A DNA stretch of 64,000 nt, taken from NCBI RefSeq assembly GCF_039652435.2, contig NZ_CP190246.1, positions 2,232,001-2,296,000 on the forward strand. Reading direction: 5' to 3'. The notes under the pieces were generated by a model. The model was not told where the DNA came from, did not search any database, and was given only the letters and a program-made list of their open reading frames with translations. Below, piece by piece: positions 1-9,351 of the stretch; position 1 is the stretch's first letter, and each line of letters opens with the position of its first letter. This stretch comes from Niabella insulamsoli. Its GTDB lineage: Bacteria; Bacteroidota; Bacteroidia; Chitinophagales; Chitinophagaceae. The position numbers and the translations under genes are program-made.

Positions 1-272
1 TTCTCTTCCACAGAAGTAATTTTATTGATCTGGTCGGAATTGCTAATTATGCCCTCAGTAAAAAGAAAACCAAGGGCAAGGAAATAGTCGTTGCCGGGCG
101 TTCGCATCGTTACAGCAAGCGAACGCTGCTCCCATTTTTCGTTCACTACGTACCGTAATTTTATTTCCAAAGGTTCTTCTACCGAAAGATTATCCAGGAA
201 ATCACCGACAGTCGCGCCGCTCACTTTCCGAATGGGTACTTTTTCAACTGCCGGTATTTTTACGTCGCGCAT
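1..272 (-). CDS. fdhD: FdhD, formate dehydrogenase accessory sulfurtransferase (5' part, runs off left edge)
   Basis: The minus strand reads from an ATG at 272 to the window edge without a stop, giving about 90 N-terminal residues. The translation contains EEPLEIKLRYVV followed by VTMRTPGNDYFLALGFLFTE, the signature N-terminal half of FdhD. FdhD passes sulfur from the cysteine desulfurase to the molybdenum cofactor of formate dehydrogenase in the cytoplasm. The catalytic cysteine loop would lie beyond the window and cannot be checked. An in-frame TAG about 30 bases upstream supports this start. It is divergent from the ECF sigma gene and functionally unrelated to it. Confidence 0.88.
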   Translation of the reverse strand, partial: MRDVKIPAVEKVPIRKVSGATVGDFLDNLSVEEPLEIKLRYVVNEKWEQRSLAVTMRTPGNDYFLALGFLFTEGIISNSDQINKITSVEE

Positions 273-449
273 AATTGCCAGGGTTTTGAAGTTTAGCTAC
301 CTCTAAAATAAAAATAATTTACATAGGTGCCTCGATTCATTTCCTCGCCTATCCTATAAAACAAAAAAGGCATCGCTGGCGAAGAGCTGTCTTTAAAGCA
401 TAAAAACCCGCATCCTGCTGATCAAAAAATCAGGCAATAAATTATCTTT

Positions 450-1046
450 ATGGCTTTTTGCCATTTGGTTACGAATTGGGAACATATAATTGCTGGCGAT
501 AAAGAAGAATATGCCAAAACGTATTTATACTTATTTGACCGCTTTTTCAACTATGGCTTCAAATTCACCCGGGATGCGGGATTGGTTGAAGACGCCATAC
601 AGGAAGTGCTGGAAAAGCTTTGGACAGACAGAAAAAAACTAAAACGCGTTGCGAACCCCGCAGCCTATCTTTTCACCAGTTTCAGGAACGAACTTCTGCG
701 AAAAATTAAAAGCCCGCCGGCGCTTCATCTCGATGATACCCAACCGGCCCCGGTCGTATTCGGACACGATGCTGTTCTGATCGGGCATGAGCAGGACGAC
801 CAACTTCGACAGCGCCTCCAGCAAGCGGTAGATCAACTTTCGCCGCGGCAAAAAGAAGCCATTTTCCTACGTTTCTACGAAGGCTTATCTTATGAAGAAG
901 TAGCCGGCATACTGGGTATCACGCATAAAGCTACTTATAAGTTGATGGCACGTGCCCTTTCGGAACTTCGGAGCAAAATGGGCCTGCCCCTGGCCTCCAT
1001 CCTGATGCTGTTACAGCACCATGCTACCCTGCCCACATCTTTTTAA
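450..1046 (+). CDS. ECF-type RNA polymerase sigma-70 factor
   Basis: A 198-residue protein of normal length for an ECF sigma factor. Region 2 lies at about residues 25-90 (FDRFFNYGFKFTRDAGLVEDAIQEVLEKLW). Region 4 lies at about 135-180 (LSPRQKEAIFLRFYEGLSYEEV, then GITHKATYKLMARAL), the helix-turn-helix that reads the -35 element. It is followed after 61 bases by a FecR anti-sigma factor and then by an STN-domain SusC, the standard Bacteroidota arrangement in which substrate binding at the outer membrane releases the sigma factor to transcribe the transporter genes. The start is the only ATG upstream of region 2. No Shine-Dalgarno sequence is seen, which is normal in this phylum. Confidence 0.93.
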   Translation: MAFCHLVTNWEHIIAGDKEEYAKTYLYLFDRFFNYGFKFTRDAGLVEDAIQEVLEKLWTDRKKLKRVANPAAYLFTSFRNELLRKIKSPPALHLDDTQPAPVVFGHDAVLIGHEQDDQLRQRLQQAVDQLSPRQKEAIFLRFYEGLSYEEVAGILGITHKATYKLMARALSELRSKMGLPLASILMLLQHHATLPTSF

Positions 1047-1107
1047 AAAAAGTTTTTTGTTGGTGGGGTAATTTTTATGCTTTTCTACTCATTTATCATA
1101 TAACGCG

Positions 1108-2148
1108 ATGCTGTCAAAAGAAAAATACAGGAAGTATTCAGTTCAGGAACTTATATGCGATGAAAGTTTCCAAAACTGGATTTATAAAGCCGATCCGGAA
1201 AGTGATGCTTTTTGGAAAAGCCTGGCCCTGGAAAGCCCTCAGCAGGAAGCTTCCATCCGGCTCGCGTCCGACTTGTTGAAAAGTATTGCTTTCCGGGTAG
1301 ACAAACCGGCCGATGGCCGTGCAGCTGCGTCGCTTCAGCAGACGCTGGAGCGAATCAATTTTAATGAATATTTTAAAACACGGGCGGCTGAAGAGCCGAC
1401 CTGGCGCCGCATTTGGAAGATAGCGGCAGCGCTGCTTCTGATTGCAGGGATTGCCTCCGTTTTGTGGTGGCTCGCTGGCGGAAAGGCAGGGAAAGAAGTG
1501 CTTTCTACCGCTTTTGGCGAGATTGATACCGCTCGTTTACCAGACGCCTCCATGATCATACTCAACGGCAACTCCCGTATTTCCCGGGCTGCGACCTGGA
1601 AGGCTGGTGCCCCACGGGAAGTCTGGCTGAGCGGCGAAGCCTATTTCGACGTCCGGCACCTGACCCCGGCGGGCGCCTCCGAAGCACAGCCGTTTAAGGT
1701 GTATGTCGGTCCTCTCACGGTGGAGGTTTTGGGCACAAGGTTCAACATCCGGCAGCGGAGAAGCGAAATAGCGATCGCCTTGCTGCAAGGCAGCGTCAGG
1801 CTTTCCTCCCCGCAGCAGGATGGCCCGATTGAGATGAAACCCGGCGACCTGATCCGGTTCGACACCACCACAAAGCAACTGATTAAGGCCACTACAGATA
1901 CCGAAAAAATCTCGTCCTGGACGCAGAAAAAGCTGATACTTACCAACCCGACGCTACGGGAAATCTGTTCCTATCTCGAAGATATTTATGGCAAAAAGAT
2001 CATCCTCGGCGATCCCGCACTTGGGGCGAAAAAGGTAGAAGGCCCGATACTGTTGGATTCCCTGGAAGACGCCTTATTTATATTATCAACAGTTTTAAAC
2101 GTAACGATTGTAGAAGAACAAAATACTTTAATAATTAGAAGCAAATAA
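1108..2148 (+). CDS. FecR-family anti-sigma factor
   Basis: A 346-residue inner-membrane regulator. Residues 1-105 are cytoplasmic and would hold the cognate sigma factor. A single membrane segment lies at about 106-125 (IAAALLLIAGIASVLWWLAG). The periplasmic FecR domain follows at about 130-240, including STAFGEIDTARLPDASMIIL, VWLSGEAYFDV and VEVLGTRFNI. A C-terminal DUF4974-type domain lies at about 275-346 (LTNPTLREICSYLEDIYGKK). It sits between the ECF sigma gene and the STN-containing SusC, so it probably relays the signal from that receptor to that sigma factor. The short gaps on both sides suggest one operon. Confidence 0.93.
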   Translation: MLSKEKYRKYSVQELICDESFQNWIYKADPESDAFWKSLALESPQQEASIRLASDLLKSIAFRVDKPADGRAAASLQQTLERINFNEYFKTRAAEEPTWRRIWKIAAALLLIAGIASVLWWLAGGKAGKEVLSTAFGEIDTARLPDASMIILNGNSRISRAATWKAGAPREVWLSGEAYFDVRHLTPAGASEAQPFKVYVGPLTVEVLGTRFNIRQRRSEIAIALLQGSVRLSSPQQDGPIEMKPGDLIRFDTTTKQLIKATTDTEKISSWTQKKLILTNPTLREICSYLEDIYGKKIILGDPALGAKKVEGPILLDSLEDALFILSTVLNVTIVEEQNTLIIRSK

Positions 2149-2166
2149 TTATTTCTCATTCAAAAA

Positions 2167-5100
2167 TTGCATATGAAAAGAAAACTTCCTGATGTTTTCG
2201 TTGGGCTATTAGTACTCGGCAGCCTCCTGACGACAGCCTTGCCCGCAAGCGCCCAGGCCCCGGCCAAAAAACGGCCCCTGGCAGCTGTCTTAAAGCAAAT
2301 TTCAAAAAATTACAACGCAGAGTTTGTGTATAATCCTGCTTTGCTCGAAGGCAAGGCAGCCGCCTATGACCCCGCCGAAGCCCGCGGCAGGAAGCTGGAG
2401 GACCTGCTCAAAGCAATACTCTATCCTCACGACCTCGTATTTTTATATGTGCGGTCGAACTATTACACCATTGTCTCCCGAAATCAGATCGGTGATGTTA
2501 ATGGGGCGGCCCCAACAGGGACAACACCCGCGCCAGCTAACAACAGCCAGGATCAGCAACTGATACGCGGTAAAGTTGTCAATGAAAACAACGCCCCCCT
2601 CGCACAGGCCACTGTTAACATCAAGGGAACCTCAAACAGCGTGCAAACAGCTGGCGACGGGTCGTTTGCGATAAGATCAATCAACCCCTACCCCACGTTG
2701 ATCGTTTCTTTTGTGGGCTATACCGATCAGGAAGTTTCTGTCACGGGAACAGCGCCGGTCACTATTCAGATGACTATCAAAAGCGAGGCGATGGAGCAGG
2801 TTGTTGTTGTGGGTTACGGCACACAGCGAAAAAGTGATGTTACCGGCGCCGTAGTGAGTGCCAATCTCGAAGATTTTAAAAACGCCCCCAACGCCAATAT
2901 CGCGCAATCGCTGCAAGGCACCGTGCCGGGTTTGAATATCGGTCAGGTGACCAGCGCCGGCTCCACCCCATCCATCAACATAAGAGGGGCGAATACTATA
3001 TCGGGCAATAATAGTGTTTTGATCGTGTTGGATGGCGTGCAATATAATGGTTCGCTCGAATCGATCAACCCTGATGATATTGCCTCGATCGATGTGCTCA
3101 AAGATGCCAGTGCGACCGCCGTGTATGGGGCGCAGGCGGCCAATGGCGTATTGCTGGTCACTACCCGAAAAGGCAGGAAAGGGCAGCCTCGTGTTTCCCT
3201 TTCTGCATCCTATGCCACGCAAACGCCCACGGTATCGCTGCGGCCCATGCGATATGCCGAATACCTCGATCATGTGCGTCAACTCTATTACAACGAAGCT
3301 TTTCTTGCTCCCGGCTACACACAACCTAACCCCGACTTTGACCTGGCCGCCAAAATAGACGCCACCATGAAGGACGAGGAAGGCCGGATTGTAACCCGCG
3401 AATTTGACTGGTGGGACGAAGCCACCAATCCGGGATTTATCAACGATAACCAGCTCAGCATTTCCGGCGCCAGCGACAAGGTCAACTATTTGCTGTCGGG
3501 CGGATACACCAACCAGTCTGGTTTTATTATCAATGATAAATTTAAGCGCAAGAGCCTGCGCATCAACCTTGAGTTGCAGGCCACAGACTGGTGGAAAATC
3601 GGCGTGCAATCATTTGGCTCTTTTGTGGATAAGGATGGCGCCGAGCCGCGCATGTCTTCCATTATCCAACAGTCGCCATTGATTACGCCCTACGACGAAC
3701 AGGGTAATTTGAAGCCTTTCCCTTTTAACACCAACTACAGCAACCCCTTTTTAACGTATGATGTAGAAGATTATGAACGCCATAATTACTTGTTTGCTAA
3801 TTTATACTCCGATATGAATATCCCTTTCATCAAGGGGTTGAACTACCGGATCAACTTCGGTAATAATTACCGGATCAACGAGGCCAACCGGGCCAGCGAA
3901 TACGATGCCGGCCTGGCGGGCGGCGCATCTAAGGATTTTAACACTTATTATGATTACACGTTCGACAATATACTCACTTATAAAAAAGCATTTGCAGCCC
4001 ATGATCTTACGGGTACGCTGCTCTATGGTGCTATTGAAAGAAAGAACAGCTACACATTGGCCGAAGCCACCGGATTTTCGCGCCTCACCCTTGGGTATAA
4101 CAGCCTGGAACAGGGTACCAACCAGTATACCTCCTCCAACGCCTGGCGGGAAGCGCTGAGCTACCAGATGTTTCGGATCAATTATAAATATGCCAACAAA
4201 TACCTGTTGACGGCCACTGTTCGGCGCGACGGCTTTTCGGGCTTTGCCGCCAATCATAAATACGGCTATTTTCCCTCGGTCGCATTGGGGTGGGTAGTTT
4301 CCGAAGCCTCCTTTTTCAAACCCTCCTGGGTGCGGTTTCTGAAGCTACGCGCCGGCTATGGCATCAGCGGTAATCAGACTTCCCGATACAATTCACTTTC
4401 CCGTATTTCGAGCCAGGCTTCCTATGTTTTTGGCGACGGCGGGTCGACCCTTTTCGGGCAGCAGGTCAACTCGCTACCCAGCCCCGATCTGCGGTGGGAA
4501 CGCACGGCCGGCCTCAATATCGGCGTTGATTTCCGGCTTCTCGACGACCGGCTGAACGGCGCTATCGACTATTATAACAACCTGACAAGCGATTTGCTGT
4601 ACAGCGTAAATATCCCCGGCATTACCGGCTTTAGTTCAATCAACAGCAATGTAGGCGAATTGCAAAACAAAGGCCTGGAGCTGATGCTCACTTCCCGCAA
4701 TGTCGAAACGAAAGATTTCCGCTGGGGGTCGACGCTTACCTTTTCGCTCAACCGGAATAAAATTAATAAGCTGGTAGGCCTCGACGCCGACGGCGACGGC
4801 CGGGAAGATGATCTCGTAGCGAGCGGCCTGTTTATCGGCCATTCCCTTAATTCGGTTTTTGATTATCTGACGAATGGTATCTACCAGATAGGCGACAGCC
4901 TCCCTGCCGGCTACTATCCCGGCAACTACCGTGTCGTTGATCGCGATCAGAATGGCGCCATCAATCTCGACGACAGGGCCGTTATTGGCACCCGGGATCC
5001 TGCTTATCGTGTGGGATTGCTCAATAATTTCGAGTATAAAGGCTTCTCGCTGAATGTGTTCTTTAATGCGATACAGGGGGGCAAAAACATGTATCTGGGC

Positions 5101-5469
5101 GGCAATTCGCCCACCCGGGTGCGCGACGATAATGCGATCCGTTATAACTATCTGGAGGGAATTGACTACTGGTACCCGCTGAACCCCGGCGGGAAATATG
5201 CCCAGTCGCTGGTAGCCGGCACCCTGTCGCCGACCGTTTTCGAAAGCCGGAGCTTTATCAGGCTGCAGGATATTTCTCTTTCGTACCGCATCAAAGGCGG
5301 CCTGATGGAACGCCTTCGCATCCAGAATTTGAACGTGTATGTCAGCGGCAAAAACCTCGCCACCTGGACCCGGTGGGACGGCTGGGACCCGGAAACCAAT
5401 CAGGGCCTGACCATCAACGGCCGCCCCGTTATGAAAAGCTATGCCGCAGGTATTAATCTCACCTTTTAA
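2167..5469 (+). CDS. SusC/RagA-family TonB-dependent transporter with STN signalling domain
   Basis: A 1100-residue outer-membrane protein. A signal peptide ends near residue 30 (ALPASAQA). An STN (secretin/TonB N-terminal) domain covers about 35-100, a carboxypeptidase-regulatory-like beta domain about 133-205, and a TonB box-like EQVVVVGYGT sits near 213. The plug (SINIRG, VLIVLDGV, IDVLKDASATAVYGAQAANG) precedes a long beta barrel ending in GINLTF with the terminal phenylalanine needed for BAM assembly. The STN domain marks it as a transducer that contacts the upstream FecR protein. It imports the ligand bound by the SusD protein 9 bases downstream. An alternative ATG lies two codons inside the chosen start. 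Confidence 0.95.
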   Translation: MHMKRKLPDVFVGLLVLGSLLTTALPASAQAPAKKRPLAAVLKQISKNYNAEFVYNPALLEGKAAAYDPAEARGRKLEDLLKAILYPHDLVFLYVRSNYYTIVSRNQIGDVNGAAPTGTTPAPANNSQDQQLIRGKVVNENNAPLAQATVNIKGTSNSVQTAGDGSFAIRSINPYPTLIVSFVGYTDQEVSVTGTAPVTIQMTIKSEAMEQVVVVGYGTQRKSDVTGAVVSANLEDFKNAPNANIAQSLQGTVPGLNIGQVTSAGSTPSINIRGANTISGNNSVLIVLDGVQYNGSLESINPDDIASIDVLKDASATAVYGAQAANGVLLVTTRKGRKGQPRVSLSASYATQTPTVSLRPMRYAEYLDHVRQLYYNEAFLAPGYTQPNPDFDLAAKIDATMKDEEGRIVTREFDWWDEATNPGFINDNQLSISGASDKVNYLLSGGYTNQSGFIINDKFKRKSLRINLELQATDWWKIGVQSFGSFVDKDGAEPRMSSIIQQSPLITPYDEQGNLKPFPFNTNYSNPFLTYDVEDYERHNYLFANLYSDMNIPFIKGLNYRINFGNNYRINEANRASEYDAGLAGGASKDFNTYYDYTFDNILTYKKAFAAHDLTGTLLYGAIERKNSYTLAEATGFSRLTLGYNSLEQGTNQYTSSNAWREALSYQMFRINYKYANKYLLTATVRRDGFSGFAANHKYGYFPSVALGWVVSEASFFKPSWVRFLKLRAGYGISGNQTSRYNSLSRISSQASYVFGDGGSTLFGQQVNSLPSPDLRWERTAGLNIGVDFRLLDDRLNGAIDYYNNLTSDLLYSVNIPGITGFSSINSNVGELQNKGLELMLTSRNVETKDFRWGSTLTFSLNRNKINKLVGLDADGDGREDDLVASGLFIGHSLNSVFDYLTNGIYQIGDSLPAGYYPGNYRVVDRDQNGAINLDDRAVIGTRDPAYRVGLLNNFEYKGFSLNVFFNAIQGGKNMYLGGNSPTRVRDDNAIRYNYLEGIDYWYPLNPGGKYAQSLVAGTLSPTVFESRSFIRLQDISLSYRIKGGLMERLRIQNLNVYVSGKNLATWTRWDGWDPETNQGLTINGRPVMKSYAAGINLTF

Positions 5470-5478
5470 TTTATTGTC

Positions 5479-7155
5479 ATGAAAAAAATACTGAACCTGT
5501 TGTTGATCATGCTGCCCCTGTCCTACTCGTGCAGCAAAACCTTCCTGGATGAAAAGCCGCTCGATTTTCTGAGTTCAGAAAACGCCTTTATCACGTATAA
5601 TGACTTCAACGCTTCTATTTATAATCTTTACGACCTCGTACGAAGAGAGTTTTACAATGGCGGCGAGCGGCGCCCTTTTGATTATATGTATGGTACCGAC
5701 CTGGTTTATGACGGCCAACCCTCGCTGGAACGGCATACCAATATGATCGCGGCTTATGCGCCCACCGGCGGCCTCAACATTCCTTTATACCATTGGTCGG
5801 CCCTTTATAAAATTGTCTCCGAGGCCAATACGGTGCTCAGCCGCATTCCAGCCTCCTCCATGACTGACGAACAAAAAGAGCTTACCGAAGCCAGGGGGCG
5901 CTTTTTCAGGGCGCTGGCGTATCGGACGCTGGCTTACCTTTACGGCGGTGTGCCGCTGACTCTCGAAGAAGTGCAAACGCCGAAAACTGATTATACAAGG
6001 GCCAGCCGCGACGCCGTATACGAGCAGGTGATCGATGATTTAAAATACGCCGCGGACCACCTGCCCGAGATTACGGCAGTGCAGGATGGAGAAATCAGCA
6101 ACCTGGCGGCGCTGCACCTGTTGTCGGAAGTATATATCGCACACAGGCAATACCAGCCCGCTATAGATGCTGCATCAAAAGTTATCGGCAACAGCGCTGT
6201 TGGCCTCATGCAAAGCCGCTTCGGCAGCAAGGCCAACCAACAACCTGGCGACGTATATTATGACCTGTTTCAACAAGGCAATCAAAACCGCAAATCGGGC
6301 AACACAGAAGGCCTATGGGTCATTCAGTTTGAAACAGATGTTCTGGGCGGCGCCCAACTGTCTTCGGCGATTGCCGGATCTTATATGCAGGAAAGGCATT
6401 TTGCCCCGCAATTTCTAAATCTGCGTGTTTCGGGCGCAGGGTCTGTATCTCCGATCCTTTATCCCAGAAGCGATCTGTCAGGCGGCAGGGGCATCGGCTG
6501 GGGCATCAGCAGCACTTATTTTAGCGACAGCATCTGGCAGGACGATTTTGATAACGACATCCGCAATGCCAACCACAACTTTGTTAGGGAATTTAAGGCT
6601 ACGAACCCGGCTTCCCCGTTGTTCGGCCAAACCATTTCTACAAAAACGCCGCCGCCGGGGGTGAAAGTGCCCAACCGTTACCTCTATGCCTTTCAGTCGA
6701 AAATAACAACGCCCGGCGACCACCCGGCCAACCTTTTTCAAAACCAGTCGCAGCTGGTACTGAAAGCTACTGCGGGCGGCACCTATGCCGACCAGTATTT
6801 TTTCCGGCTGGCCGAAACATATTTATTGCGGGCAGAAGCCTACCTCGGCGCCGGCCGCCCGGAACTGGCCGCAGGTGATATCAATGTAGTGCGGGCCCGG
6901 GCCCATGCGGCGCCCGTGAGCGCCGGCAGGGTCACACTCGATTATATCCTGGATGAAAGAATGAGAGAACTCGGTGTGGAAGAAAAGCGGCGGCTAACCC
7001 TTATGCGCCTTGGCAAATGGTATGACCGCGTGAAACGTTGCAATCCATACTACAGCGATGCAACGCCCACTTATAATCTTTGGCCTATCCCTGCTGCCGA
7101 AATTGAGCGCAATACCAGCGGCGTCCTGGAACAAAACCCGGGCTATGACAACTAA
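5479..7155 (+). CDS. SusD/RagB-family surface glycan-binding lipoprotein
   Basis: A 558-residue lipoprotein with a type II signal peptide (LLLIMLPLSYSC, lipidated cysteine at residue 18) followed by the family's usual SKTFLDEKPLDF. Helical TPR-like segments follow, with RGRFFRALAYRTLAYLYGGV near residue 140 and, near the C-terminus, YFFRLAETYLLRAEAYLGAG, a RERRxELxxE-like DERMRELGVEEKRR, and the ending LWPIPAAEIERN...QNPGY. It caps the SusC barrel and binds the ligand at the cell surface. It begins 9 bases after SusC and is clearly co-transcribed. Confidence 0.95.
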   Translation: MKKILNLLLIMLPLSYSCSKTFLDEKPLDFLSSENAFITYNDFNASIYNLYDLVRREFYNGGERRPFDYMYGTDLVYDGQPSLERHTNMIAAYAPTGGLNIPLYHWSALYKIVSEANTVLSRIPASSMTDEQKELTEARGRFFRALAYRTLAYLYGGVPLTLEEVQTPKTDYTRASRDAVYEQVIDDLKYAADHLPEITAVQDGEISNLAALHLLSEVYIAHRQYQPAIDAASKVIGNSAVGLMQSRFGSKANQQPGDVYYDLFQQGNQNRKSGNTEGLWVIQFETDVLGGAQLSSAIAGSYMQERHFAPQFLNLRVSGAGSVSPILYPRSDLSGGRGIGWGISSTYFSDSIWQDDFDNDIRNANHNFVREFKATNPASPLFGQTISTKTPPPGVKVPNRYLYAFQSKITTPGDHPANLFQNQSQLVLKATAGGTYADQYFFRLAETYLLRAEAYLGAGRPELAAGDINVVRARAHAAPVSAGRVTLDYILDERMRELGVEEKRRLTLMRLGKWYDRVKRCNPYYSDATPTYNLWPIPAAEIERNTSGVLEQNPGYDN

Positions 7156-7189
7156 TCATCTAAAGTTTATAAAATATTACAGCTAAGCC

Positions 7190-9250
7190 ATGTTATTACG
7201 TAACGGTTTATGTTTGCTGCTGATGGTCCTGGGCCTTGCCTGTGGCGCAGCGAAAAGCAGCGATCCAGCATTTGTCCTCGATGAACATTCGGTCATTTAC
7301 ACTTCCGCGCAGCCCGGAGACCCGGTTTACCGGGCCGTGCTCGCCTTACAGCGCGATATCCGCAAAATACTGGGAGTCACAATTGCTATTCAGCCTTTGT
7401 CGGCGGCGGATGGCTCTGGTCTACTCATCGTTAATTCGGCAACGGACGGGCTGTTGGAACCGTTTATCGGTTGGGAAAGACATCGCGTATTCACTAGGAC
7501 AAACGGCAAACTCCGGCAAATGGTGTTGCAGGGCTCGGATATGCGGGGCACGATCTACGCCATCTATACGTTCTCCGAAAAATGCCTGGGCGTTCCCCCG
7601 CTCTGGTATTTTAGCCATTGGGAGGCCCGGCGCCGTTCCCGCGTGGTGATCCCAGGCTCCACCGACCTAAGGTATGCGCCGCCCACCGTTCGATACAGGG
7701 CCTGGTTTCCCAACGACACCGATCTTTTTGAACCATGGAGAAAACAGGCGCCTGAACATGATGAAATGTGGCTGGAGGCAGCGCTACGCCTGAAATTAAA
7801 TACCATTGAGTGGTTTGACAGTGAAATTGATTATAGCCGGCCTTACAGCCTGTCGCCCACGACCCGGCTGATCAGCGCTTACGGCTTGGTCAACACCACT
7901 CATCACCACAGCCCGCTGAACGCTTCCTTTAGGGGCTGGGACGACTACTGGCGCCTTACCAGGGATACGGTGCCTCCCCGCCTGCTATTGCGCCATACCC
8001 GTCAATTGCTAGAGTTCTGGCGTTACAATGTGGAAAGCATTGCGCGGCATCATGTCAATATGTTGTGGGTGATCGGTTTCAGGGGAAATGGCGACCGCCC
8101 CTTCTGGTCGACTTTTGAAGATGCGCCGGCATCAATGCAGGCCCGAGGCCGTATCATTGACCAGATGATGCAGGAGCAACAGCGGATCGTTAAAGAAGTG
8201 ACCGGCGATGAGCAAGCCGTGTTCCGCACCATTTTTTATGACGAACTTTCCGATCTGCTGGCAGAAGGGCTGCTGCATCCGCCAGCCGATTCCGGCTTTA
8301 TCCGCACCTATGTGGCCGCTCGCCGGGACCACTATCCCAACCTGGACGTACAGCAACTTGACGCCGCTAAAAATTACCGGCTGGGGTATTATTTCAACTA
8401 CCAGTTTACCTCCACCGGCAGCCACCTGGCTGCGGGCGAGGGGCCCTGGAAGATGGAAGCGAATTACCGGTATGTCGCAGCCAGATCGCAACAGCCGCTC
8501 GCGTTTTCAGTCGTGAACGCCGGCAACCTCCGCGAATTCCTGATGGAGTTGTCGGCCCATGCAAAGATGATGTGGGACATGGACCATTATGACACCGACG
8601 CCTTCCTGCTCGAATTTTGCACCCAGTATTTTGGCGCAGCTGATGCCGCAGCGGCGGCGGCTCTTTACAAAGCTTATTACGAAAGCTACTGGCAACAGCG
8701 GCAACCCGATCTCCAGGGTTTTGACCGCCAGTTTATTTTCCAGGACCTGCGTTATAAAAGAGCCATTGTAGAGATCGCCCAACAGTTTCATAGCGCGGCC
8801 AGCAACCCGGATCCGCTGACCGATATCGCGGCGGAGCAGGTCAAAGGCCGCACCTACCGGATCGTTCCTGAAGACAACCACGCAACCCACCAGATCGATG
8901 CCATTATCAATGGCACGAGCGCTTCAGCCGACAAGTTTCTCGCCGTCAGCCAGAAAGCCCAAAAGCTCATCGGAAAACTACCAAAACCGCGCCGGCTGTT
9001 TTTCCGTGACAACCTGCTGCAGCCCGCCACTTACATGTATTTTCTTAACGAAACCCTCCTACAGCTGGCCAAAGGCTATCAGGAAAGCCAGCCCCACCTG
9101 AAGCGGGCTTTTGCGAAAAAAGCAGAGCAGGCTTTTCAACAGGCCGCGGCAGCCCTGGCCCAGACCGCCACCGGAAATTTTGCAGGATGGTATGCCAGCG
9201 ACCGCATCTTTGGCCTGAAGGCAGTTGCCCAAAAACTGGAGGGATTATAA
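7190..9250 (+). CDS. GH115-like alpha-glucuronidase lipoprotein
   Basis: A 686-residue exported protein with a lipobox (LGLAC, cysteine 18). It has the order of segments typical of glycoside hydrolase family 115: an N-terminal fold ending MRGTIYAIYTFSEKCLGVPP, then PTVRYRAWFPNDTD, LVNTTHHHSPLNASF and LWVIGFRGNGDRPF, followed by IIDQMMQEQQRIVKEVTG. GH115 enzymes remove (4-O-methyl)-glucuronic acid from xylan side chains, and their TIM barrel carries the HH and RGDGDEP-like motifs; here the last reads RGNGDRP. At 686 residues it lacks the C-terminal extensions of 800-1000-residue members. It is the last gene of the sigma/FecR/SusCD operon, which points to glucuronate-bearing plant polysaccharide as substrate. 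Family assignment is from motif memory. Confidence 0.72.
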   Translation: MLLRNGLCLLLMVLGLACGAAKSSDPAFVLDEHSVIYTSAQPGDPVYRAVLALQRDIRKILGVTIAIQPLSAADGSGLLIVNSATDGLLEPFIGWERHRVFTRTNGKLRQMVLQGSDMRGTIYAIYTFSEKCLGVPPLWYFSHWEARRRSRVVIPGSTDLRYAPPTVRYRAWFPNDTDLFEPWRKQAPEHDEMWLEAALRLKLNTIEWFDSEIDYSRPYSLSPTTRLISAYGLVNTTHHHSPLNASFRGWDDYWRLTRDTVPPRLLLRHTRQLLEFWRYNVESIARHHVNMLWVIGFRGNGDRPFWSTFEDAPASMQARGRIIDQMMQEQQRIVKEVTGDEQAVFRTIFYDELSDLLAEGLLHPPADSGFIRTYVAARRDHYPNLDVQQLDAAKNYRLGYYFNYQFTSTGSHLAAGEGPWKMEANYRYVAARSQQPLAFSVVNAGNLREFLMELSAHAKMMWDMDHYDTDAFLLEFCTQYFGAADAAAAAALYKAYYESYWQQRQPDLQGFDRQFIFQDLRYKRAIVEIAQQFHSAASNPDPLTDIAAEQVKGRTYRIVPEDNHATHQIDAIINGTSASADKFLAVSQKAQKLIGKLPKPRRLFFRDNLLQPATYMYFLNETLLQLAKGYQESQPHLKRAFAKKAEQAFQQAAAALAQTATGNFAGWYASDRIFGLKAVAQKLEGL

Positions 9251-9351
9251 GTAAGCTGGTCTAGATCTTTCATCTCTTTTTGAGCCTTTTGCTATCACCG
9301 CGATCAATCTATTGATATTTTCGCATGCCGGCACCGGTCATGAAAAAGAAA

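Noticed and set aside
443..450. TATCTTTA as -7 promoter box of the ECF sigma gene
   Set aside because: It overlaps the start codon, and no alternative downstream start exists, so transcription from it could not give the full protein.
2677..3609. Long (310-codon) minus-strand open frame inside the SusC gene
   Set aside because: It is antisense to the conserved plug of SusC in GC-rich DNA, where long shadow frames are common, and its translation has no family-like features.
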